Assembly: GCA_001798105.1 (NCBI GenBank)
Contig: MGRI01000076.1
Coordinates: 1-5,101, forward strand
Origin: Deltaproteobacteria bacterium RIFCSPHIGHO2_02_FULL_40_11
GTDB taxonomy: Bacteria; Bdellovibrionota; JACOXK01; 2-02-FULL-40-11
Length of the DNA stretch: 5,101 nt
Direction: 5' to 3'
Under the pieces are notes generated by a model. That model was given only the letters and a program-made list of their open reading frames with translations, made no database searches and was not told the DNA's origin. Within the stretch, counting starts at the first letter, position 1, and every line of letters begins with the position of its first letter. Shown here in pieces: positions 1 through 5,101 of the stretch. Position numbers and translations under genes: made by a program.

Positions 1-341
1 CACCCTGCATGGGCTGCGGCAATCACTCTTTGGGTAGGATCATAAAATAAAAGGGGCACACAATCTGCCGTTCGAATCACAAGTGCAACCTTTTTTAAAG
101 ACGTTACCATGGCATCTGCTTCCACTTTTTGGGAAACTTTTAAATCTTCTTCTTTTTGAAGGGGATAGACTTTTTTGCCATGCACCTGCAAAACTTGGGC
201 AAGGTTAAGCGTGGATCCCCCGGTCAAGCCGGGGGATGACAAAACACCCTCTTTTTGATTTTTTCCAAAATGTCTAGACAAAAATCCATGATGAACTTCT
301 GGAATAGATAAGAGACTGCTTTGAAATATTTTCTTATTCAC
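1..341 (-). CDS. pgeF: PgeF/YfiH-family peptidoglycan editing factor (laccase domain), 5' part only
   Basis: The 113 complete codons visible here encode the N-terminal part of a YfiH/PgeF (DUF152, multicopper polyphenol oxidase-like) protein; the rest lies beyond position 1. The family's metal-site motifs are present: QVHG with His54, RTADCVPLLFYDP with Cys94, and AAAHAG with His111, just before the expected Trp. The Cys-to-His spacing of 17 matches E. coli YfiH. PgeF is a cytoplasmic enzyme reported to remove wrongly incorporated L-Ser from UDP-MurNAc; other members show purine nucleoside phosphorylase or adenosine deaminase activity. The start is inferred to be the GTG at 341-339: an in-frame TAG lies at 347-345, and no ATG, GTG or TTG follows before the conserved HHGF at residues 17-20. 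The start overlaps the rluD stop by 8 nt and has no clear Shine-Dalgarno sequence, suggesting translational coupling; E. coli also has rluD next to yfiH. The N-terminal region is odd: it holds a palindromic insert (residues about 35-43), and the usual SLNxG...D...NR segment is not recognisable. Confidence 0.88.
   Translation of the reverse strand, partial: MNKKIFQSSLLSIPEVHHGFLSRHFGKNQKEGVLSSPGLTGGSTLNLAQVLQVHGKKVYPLQKEEDLKVSQKVEADAMVTSLKKVALVIRTADCVPLLFYDPTQRVIAAAHAG
211..240. repeat. GC-rich palindromic element inserted in frame within pgeF
   Basis: The arms ATCCCCCGG (215-223) and CCGGGGGAT (229-237) are perfect 9-bp inverted repeats around a 5-nt loop (224-228). Flanking GT (211-212) and AC (239-240) could extend the pairing past a bulge. 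The block is far richer in GC than the AT-rich sequence around it. Its minus-strand form, starting GTCATCC and ending GGATCCAC around a central CTTGA, resembles interspersed palindromic repeats that I recall from Rickettsia and other AT-rich alphaproteobacteria; Rickettsia palindromic elements are known to insert in frame into genes. In pgeF it is read as SSPGLTGGS. Of the three minus-strand frames, one would meet TGA inside the element, and the frame used here is open. Family membership is from memory and not checked. Confidence 0.8.
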
Positions 342-1287
342 GTTCTAAACAGTGTAACATATTTTGAAAATGTTCTGGAAGCGGCGCTTCAAATGTCATT
401 TTTTCTTTTGTCCTGGGATGCTCAAACGTTAAATGGGCAGCATGCAAACAAAGTGCGGGCAATTTTTCAATTTGAGTGCGAACCTCCATATTTACAATAT
501 TTTTAACCCGTTTTTTTCCACCATAGGTTTCATCCCCCACCACAGGGTGTCCGGATTCAGAAAAATGAACGCGAATTTGATGGGTTCTGCCTGTTTTTAA
601 ATTCACCTTCACCAAAGAAATCTGCTCAAATTCTTTTTGTACATCATAAAAAGTAAGTGCAGGTTTCCCCCTGCTCGACCGAGACGACATTTTTTTTCTT
701 TGGGAAGGATGCCTTCCAATGGGGGAATCAAACATGCCTTGTTTTTTTTCCATCCGACCATACACCAATGCAAAATAAAATCTTTGGATGCTTCGGTCTT
801 GAAATTGCTGGCTTAAATTGAAGTGAGCGGTGTCGTTTTTTGCAAACACAATCACCCCACTTGTGTCTTTATCCAAACGATGCACAACGCCGGGTCTTTC
901 TACCCCGCCAATTCCAGACAAGTCTTTACAATGATACAAAAGCGCATTCACGAGGGTCTTGTCTGGATTGCCAGACCCAGGGTGCACGACAATGCCATAC
1001 GGTTTATAAATGACAATGATATCTTCGTCTTCAAACAAAATATTTAAGGGGATGTCTTGCGGTTCTAAAATACTTTCTGTAGGCGCTGGAATTTCAACAG
1101 AGACGTTGTCTTTCAAATGAAGATTATGGTTGGCTTTGGTTGTAACCCCATTCACTTTAATTTTTTGATTTTCAATGAGCTTTTGGATTTGAGAACGCGT
1201 GGGCATATCCGGTTGCTGGGACAGAAATGTATCCACCCGCTCTCCCTCTCCCGAGAGATCCACTTGAAAGTACTTTAACTGTGCCAT
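334..1287 (-). CDS. rluD: 23S rRNA pseudouridine synthase RluD
   Basis: This 317-residue protein is close to the E. coli RluD length of 326. An S4 RNA-binding domain covers about residues 15-75 (ERVDTFL, SQIQKLIENQKIKVNG). The RluA-type catalytic domain follows, with the KPYGIVVHPGSG motif (95-106), the signature RPGVVHRLDKDTSG (131-144) with catalytic Asp139, KTGRTHQIRVH (231-241) and CLHAAHLTFEHP (280-291). RluD isomerises uridines in helix 69 of 23S rRNA (positions 1911, 1915 and 1917 in E. coli), which matters for subunit association. The full S4 domain and the SGIGGVERPG block favour RluD over RluA or RluC. I chose the ATG at 1287-1285 because the protein begins naturally there (MAQLKYFQVDLSGEGERVD); an upstream in-frame TTG at 1320 would only add an unconserved decapeptide-sized extension. 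No strong Shine-Dalgarno sequence is visible before the ATG. The gene starts 44 nt after the protease stop, and its end overlaps the pgeF start. Confidence 0.93.
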   Translation of the reverse strand: MAQLKYFQVDLSGEGERVDTFLSQQPDMPTRSQIQKLIENQKIKVNGVTTKANHNLHLKDNVSVEIPAPTESILEPQDIPLNILFEDEDIIVIYKPYGIVVHPGSGNPDKTLVNALLYHCKDLSGIGGVERPGVVHRLDKDTSGVIVFAKNDTAHFNLSQQFQDRSIQRFYFALVYGRMEKKQGMFDSPIGRHPSQRKKMSSRSSRGKPALTFYDVQKEFEQISLVKVNLKTGRTHQIRVHFSESGHPVVGDETYGGKKRVKNIVNMEVRTQIEKLPALCLHAAHLTFEHPRTKEKMTFEAPLPEHFQNMLHCLERE

Positions 1288-1331
1288 GCCACACTGTACT
1301 GAAGGTGCATAAGAAAGCAAGTCTGCTTAAC

Positions 1332-3515
1332 TTAGTCGATTGATCCTGACACCACCAGGGCGTATGGCTGCGCATTCTTCGCATTTCCTTGCGGAATATT
1401 TTTCCCATGAATGGAAACAGTATATTCCCCAAGTGTTGGCTCTAAAATATCCACACCTTCCACATTATTTTTTCGGTCGGCAGTTTTTAAGCCATTGGGA
1501 TAGAAGTTTTGGCCTTGATCATGGGTTACGGTTAAATCCAGATCATTCACCAATACTTTTTGTGCCGCAGATGCTGCAGGATAATCCGTATAGACCAAAG
1601 TGACACTGAACGGTTGTTTTGAATCCAAGACCTTAATTTTATATTGGTCTGTCATTCCATGACGAATCCCCTCTTGATGATCTACAAAACGAAGCGCTCG
1701 ATTTTCGTCATAGAATGTATGATCTACATTCACGCGCCCCCAACCTTCATGCATATTGGGTCTTCGGGTTGAAAGTTCTTGCGTCTTCCCAAACCCAAAC
1801 TGTCCAGGATACATATCGATCGCACCATTAATGAGGGTTGCTTTTACCAAAGCGGCAGACACATATTCCAATCCCATTTTTTCAACATAAAACTGACGTA
1901 TCAAAGAAGCTGTGCCTGAAACCAAAGGGGTCGCCATACTGGTTCCACCCGACCACGCATAGTGCTCATTAAAAGCCCCCCATAAAGGTGTAGCTTCTTC
2001 ATGATGCGATCTTGCAGATAAAATATTGGTTCCTGGTGCAACGATGTCTGGCTTAATTCTTCCGTCTTCAGTTGGGCCTCTAGAGCTAAATGCAGCGATT
2101 CCATTTTCATTATCGGAAGGCGTATCACTGGCAATGGGCTCTGTTCCCCATTTTTGATCTCCGTTTCTAAGCTTTCCCCATTCTCTTTGAATGCCACCTT
2201 CTAAAACATAGTTTTCAGAAGCGCCCACCGTTAAAACGTTTTTGGCGACGGCAGGAGAGAGTAAGGATCCTTCATCAATGACACCGTCTTTATCCTGATC
2301 TTCGCCGCTGTTTCCCGCTGCAAAAACCACGAGCATATCTGGATTTTTCCAAATATATTCATCCACTGTTTTGGCATACTGGTCATACCCTTGGCTGGAT
2401 GGATTTCCCCAACTGTTGGAATGCACTCTGGCACCATCTTGGTACGGTGGATATAAAAGATCTGCCAAATCGGAAGGAACATCCAGTGATCCAAACATAC
2501 CCATTAACCCTTGAACGACGAGCTTGGAATCATTCGCAACACCATGAAGCAATTTTTCAGAATAAGTACCTCTTCCTAAAATAGAACCGGCCACATGTGT
2601 GCCATGGCCATTGGGATCAGCCCAACTTTTACTAAAAAACCCAAGTGCATAGCCACGCACAATGGCGCCCACAAAATCTTGGCTTAGATCTTTGGTTTTA
2701 TCATTTCCCGTATCAACGCCTGTATCTGCCATCCCGACAATTTGGTTTGTTCCGCTCAGGCCATCTGCGTAAGCAGCATCTACACCCAAAATTTTAACCC
2801 CTGTTTCATACCCCTTTAAATCTTCATATCTTCCAACAGGTTCTTCGGGTTCTTTGGGATCTTTATCGTCATCCTCTTCATCTTTTAAAAGATTTAGATT
2901 TAAAAGTTCTGGTTGGCTGGCCTTTTCAATCCATTCCACAGCTGAAAAACCTGCTAATTTTGGAAGGTGTTTTCTAGAAAGTTTTGCTCTCAAATATCCT
3001 TCTTTTGCGTAGGTCACTTCCCCTTGATGGGACACAATCCATTGTTTAATTTTATCAAAAGATTCCCCTGTAAAAAGTTTAATATTTAAATGGATTGCTT
3101 CAGATTCACTTTGCGCATCTACTTTTAAAAGCACAGGATCAATTTTATACTGCGCTTTATAGTCTCCAAACCAACGAATGTATTTTAATTGAGGCAAAAG
3201 AATGGTTGTTCTTTCCTGTAAACGTATCAAATACGCATTGTCTGGTAAATAATGAAGAAAGGTGGCACCCAACTTCATTAAATCGTCCTTATATTTGGGT
3301 GAAAATGTCCCATCAAATTGAACGATTAAATACACCGTTTTTGTTGAGGTGTGATTTGCAGTTAAATGAAAAGAAGCTTTTTGATCCGAGGTATCGATTG
3401 TTTCAGATTTTAAAAAAATCTTTGCCGAATCCTCTGCAAAACAAAAACTGCTAACGCCTACGTTCATTCCAAGTAAAGCCAAAACAACAAACATCCCAAA
3501 AAACCTAAGTTGCAT
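1332..3515 (-). CDS. Secreted subtilisin-like serine protease (peptidase S8, KP-43-like)
   Basis: This complete 727-residue protein is a predicted exported endopeptidase. Residues 1-27 form a Sec signal peptide (short basic start, hydrophobic core FFGMFVVLALLG, likely cut after CFA). Residues about 57-206 form two similar halves, each ending in a W-containing strand (KYIRWFGDY and AVEWIEKA), resembling the N-terminal propeptide region of large S8 proteases. An acidic linker (211-226) leads into the catalytic domain. The triad is Asp264 (MADTGVD), His304 (GHGTHVAG) and Ser526 (GGTSMATP); Asn402 in FAAGNSG is the oxyanion residue. A DxDxDGxID loop (406-414) follows and probably binds a cation. 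FSSRGPTEDGRIKPDIVAPG (476-495) is a strong family block. A C-terminal beta-sandwich (about 605-727; LVNDLDLTV, FYPNG, NNVEGVDI) matches the KP-43 type. The start is an ATG 5 nt after AAAGGAG. It lies 89 nt after its paralogue and may be co-transcribed with it. The natural substrate is unknown, and no cell-surface anchor is visible. Confidence 0.95.
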   Translation of the reverse strand: MQLRFFGMFVVLALLGMNVGVSSFCFAEDSAKIFLKSETIDTSDQKASFHLTANHTSTKTVYLIVQFDGTFSPKYKDDLMKLGATFLHYLPDNAYLIRLQERTTILLPQLKYIRWFGDYKAQYKIDPVLLKVDAQSESEAIHLNIKLFTGESFDKIKQWIVSHQGEVTYAKEGYLRAKLSRKHLPKLAGFSAVEWIEKASQPELLNLNLLKDEEDDDKDPKEPEEPVGRYEDLKGYETGVKILGVDAAYADGLSGTNQIVGMADTGVDTGNDKTKDLSQDFVGAIVRGYALGFFSKSWADPNGHGTHVAGSILGRGTYSEKLLHGVANDSKLVVQGLMGMFGSLDVPSDLADLLYPPYQDGARVHSNSWGNPSSQGYDQYAKTVDEYIWKNPDMLVVFAAGNSGEDQDKDGVIDEGSLLSPAVAKNVLTVGASENYVLEGGIQREWGKLRNGDQKWGTEPIASDTPSDNENGIAAFSSRGPTEDGRIKPDIVAPGTNILSARSHHEEATPLWGAFNEHYAWSGGTSMATPLVSGTASLIRQFYVEKMGLEYVSAALVKATLINGAIDMYPGQFGFGKTQELSTRRPNMHEGWGRVNVDHTFYDENRALRFVDHQEGIRHGMTDQYKIKVLDSKQPFSVTLVYTDYPAASAAQKVLVNDLDLTVTHDQGQNFYPNGLKTADRKNNVEGVDILEPTLGEYTVSIHGKNIPQGNAKNAQPYALVVSGSID
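3435..3515 (-). other. Sec signal peptide of the complete S8 protease
   Basis: The first 27 codons encode a short positively charged start (MQLR), a hydrophobic stretch (FFGMFVVLALLGMNVGV) and a polar cleavage region ending CFA before EDSAK. This fits signal peptidase I processing after Ala27. The cysteine at residue 25 is not in a good lipobox, because Phe precedes it, so a lipoprotein is unlikely. The cleavage site was predicted by eye. Confidence 0.85.
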
Positions 3516-3520
3516 ACAAG

Positions 3521-3527
3521 CTCCTTT
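3521..3527 (-). promoter_or_regulatory. Shine-Dalgarno sequence for the complete S8 protease
   Basis: AAAGGAG on the minus strand lies 5 nt before the ATG at 3515-3513. It is a near-ideal ribosome binding site, fixes the start codon, and is much stronger than anything visible before rluD or pgeF. The rest of the 89-nt gap (3516-3604) shows no convincing minus-strand -35/-10 pair and no good terminator for the upstream protease gene. Confidence 0.85.
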
Positions 3528-3604
3528 GGTTACAGACTACGTTTGACTGCTTGACATGTAAGACTGTTCGAAAGTGTAACTATTCTTAGCGCAAGATTTT
3601 ATAT

Positions 3605-5101
3605 TTAAGAGGCTAAGCCTGCCGGCTGCAAGCCTCCTGAAATCACCAATGCATAGGGTTGACGACTGCTTTCTTCAACGCCCATGGGAATTGATTTTCC
3701 ACGAACACGAACTTGATATTTCCCAATTCTTGGCACAACGATATCAATATGCTCTACATTATTCACATCATCTGCTGTTTCTAGACCATTGGGATAAAAA
3801 ACTTTCCCATCTGCGTCCACCACAGATAAATCTAAATTATTAACCAACGCTTTTGCCACAGAAGGACTCGCTGGAAAATCTGAGTACGTTAAAGTAACGC
3901 GTAAAGGTTCTGATGCGTCTGTGACTGTAACTGCATATGCCTTTGTTTTTCCTTCTGTCACACCCTCTGTTTCATCGAAAGATTTTCGCACACGCCCTTC
4001 AGCAATCAGCGAATTTTCAACATCAACCCTTCCAAACCCTTGATCAAAGTTGGGCCTTCCGCTTAAATCGTTGGAACCATGAATCAGCGTTGCCTTCACC
4101 AATGCGGCACTTACACGCTCTCTTCCTTCGACCTGTGTATAAAATTCCCGAACCAAAGCAGCAGCACCCGCTACCAATGGCGTTGCCATACTGGTTCCAC
4201 CCATAAACACATAATCTTCATTTACGACGCCCCATGTATCCCTGGGACTCATGTCCGGCGCACGGGATCTTAAAGAGATATTATTTGTGCCTGGCGCAAC
4301 GATATCTGGTTTAATTCTGCCATCTTGTGTGGGACCTCTAGAACTAAATGCCGCAATATCATCTACATTATTGGAAGGAAGATCACTGGCAATGGGCTCA
4401 GCCCCCCAAATGCTTTTTCCAGAACCATCTCCAATCGCTCCCAGCAAACTCCAAGGCGCTTGAATCCCGCCCGAGAAAATTAAATTTTCAGAAGCTCCCA
4501 CGGTAATACAGTTTTTTGCAGTTGCGGGGGTTGAAATAGACATTCGGTCAATGACGCCATCTCCATCTAGATCCATCCCACTGTTTCCCGCTGCAAATAA
4601 AACGGTGTAATCTGGATTTTCCCAAACAAAATAATCTAACAATGCCGACTGAATATCGTATTGTCCACTCGAAGCTGTGTACTGCCAACTATTGGTATGG
4701 ACCCTAGAACCATCTTCATACGGTCCTTCAAAAAGTTTATGAATATAAGAAGGTAAAACCATTCCTTTTTCACGTTTCCCTTCTTCTTCCCCTTCTCCAA
4801 TAATCCATCGAAATACAGATTGCATGATGAGTAAGGCTTTGGGAGCTGTTCCTTGAACAGAGCCGTCTGAACTTGAACCATCTCCTGCAACAAGACCTGC
4901 AACATGTGTCCCATGGCCCATCGGATCATCCCATTCAGACGTTTCAGCGCGACCAATTGCATATGCGCCTGCAATGCGTCCCCGGAGATCTTCATGCATT
5001 TGGTTTGCATCCCCTTTATCCAAACCAGAATCTGTAATGGTTACAATTTCTGTTCCGCCATTGATATTCATGGTGTGAAGTCCTTCCACATTCATCACTT
5101 T
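3605..5101 (-). CDS. Subtilisin-like serine protease (peptidase S8, KP-43-like), 5' end missing
   Basis: The reading frame is open to the window edge. Its first visible residues (KVMNVEGLHTMNING) align with KILGVDAAYADGLSG of the downstream protease just before the catalytic Asp, so the true start, signal peptide and any propeptide lie beyond 5101. Counting the Val codon at 5098 as residue 1, the triad is Asp23 (ITDSGLD), His62 (GHGTHVAG) and Ser303 (GGTSMATP), with oxyanion Asn172 (FAAGNSG). A DxDxDGxID loop (176-184), the block FSSRGPTQDGRIKPDIVAPG (251-270) and a C-terminal beta-sandwich (about 365-497; ALVNNLDLSV, FYPNG, NNVEHIDI) follow in the same order as in its paralogue. The two are clearly homologous along their whole shared length. 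Differences include SWQ instead of SWG at the substrate-binding strand (137-139), an extra charged insert (about 96-115), and a short tail GGLQPAGLAS. It is probably an exported protease of unknown substrate. Confidence 0.93.
   Translation of the reverse strand, partial: KVMNVEGLHTMNINGGTEIVTITDSGLDKGDANQMHEDLRGRIAGAYAIGRAETSEWDDPMGHGTHVAGLVAGDGSSSDGSVQGTAPKALLIMQSVFRWIIGEGEEEGKREKGMVLPSYIHKLFEGPYEDGSRVHTNSWQYTASSGQYDIQSALLDYFVWENPDYTVLFAAGNSGMDLDGDGVIDRMSISTPATAKNCITVGASENLIFSGGIQAPWSLLGAIGDGSGKSIWGAEPIASDLPSNNVDDIAAFSSRGPTQDGRIKPDIVAPGTNNISLRSRAPDMSPRDTWGVVNEDYVFMGGTSMATPLVAGAAALVREFYTQVEGRERVSAALVKATLIHGSNDLSGRPNFDQGFGRVDVENSLIAEGRVRKSFDETEGVTEGKTKAYAVTVTDASEPLRVTLTYSDFPASPSVAKALVNNLDLSVVDADGKVFYPNGLETADDVNNVEHIDIVVPRIGKYQVRVRGKSIPMGVEESSRQPYALVISGGLQPAGLAS

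Noticed and set aside
1..341. pgeF as a pseudogene because of the insert and shortened N-terminus.
   Set aside because: The visible frame is uninterrupted and all three metal-site residues in view are intact, so I kept it as a coding sequence with doubtful activity.
1288..1320. An alternative rluD start at the in-frame TTG (1320-1318).
   Set aside because: The extra residues do not resemble RluD N-termini, TTG is a weaker start, and the ATG at 1287 gives the expected protein length.
3095..3454. Plus-strand open frame of 119 codons opposite the protease N-terminal region.
   Set aside because: It is antisense to a well-supported gene, has no recognisable domain or ribosome binding site, and is best explained as a shadow frame. 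The same holds for the other plus-strand frames.
3551..3580. Plus-strand TTGACA (3551-3556) with TGTAAC (3575-3580) at 18-nt spacing, resembling a sigma-70 promoter in the gap between the proteases.
   Set aside because: It would read antisense into the upstream protease gene. The -10 element is only a partial match, and the AT-rich gap makes chance hexamers likely. No plus-strand gene follows.
3605..3620. The short palindrome AGGCTTAGCCT at the end of the upstream protease gene, as a possible terminator.
   Set aside because: The stem is only about 4-5 bp with almost no loop, lies inside the coding sequence and lacks a following run of T.
5093..5098. GTG or ATG at 5098-5093 as the real start of the upstream protease gene.
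   Set aside because: The frame stays open to the edge, and similarity to the paralogue continues through the preceding Lys codon. Starting here would remove the signal peptide and propeptide.

Overview
All four genes in this window lie on the minus strand, so transcription reads from position 5101 down to 1. In transcription order they are: the 3' part of a subtilisin-like serine protease (3605-5101, cut by the window edge), a complete secreted subtilisin-like protease that is its paralogue (1332-3515), the 23S rRNA pseudouridine synthase gene rluD (334-1287), and the 5' part of pgeF/yfiH (1-341, cut by the window edge). The gaps are short (89 nt between the proteases, 44 nt before rluD) and rluD overlaps pgeF by 8 nt. 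I see no convincing rho-independent terminator, tRNA, rRNA, CRISPR array or insertion sequence, and no stretch over 300 nt lacks a gene.

The DNA is moderately AT-rich by eye. The RluD protein has the SGIGGVERPGVVHRLDKDTSG block typical of alphaproteobacteria. The pgeF coding sequence contains a small GC-rich palindrome that closely resembles interspersed palindromic elements I recall from Rickettsia and other AT-rich alphaproteobacteria. My best guess is therefore an AT-rich alphaproteobacterium, possibly Rickettsiales- or Holosporales-like. This is inference; no species can be named from the sequence.

The two proteases belong to peptidase family S8, with the KP-43-like layout of a catalytic domain plus C-terminal beta-sandwich. 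The complete copy also has a Sec signal peptide and a long two-part N-terminal region that looks like a propeptide. Both keep the Asp/His/Ser triad and the oxyanion Asn, and both carry a DxDxDGxID metal-binding-type loop just after that Asn. They look like products of a tandem duplication that then diverged: the upstream copy has Gln where the substrate-binding SWG motif normally has Gly, plus an extra charged insert, while the downstream copy has an acidic linker before its catalytic domain. They are probably exported proteases acting outside the cytoplasm. RluD and PgeF are housekeeping functions (ribosome modification and cell-wall precursor quality control) and have no evident functional tie to the proteases.

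The most unusual feature is the palindrome at about 211-240. It lies in frame inside pgeF, adds about nine residues, and sits where a normally conserved N-terminal segment of the PgeF family appears to be missing.
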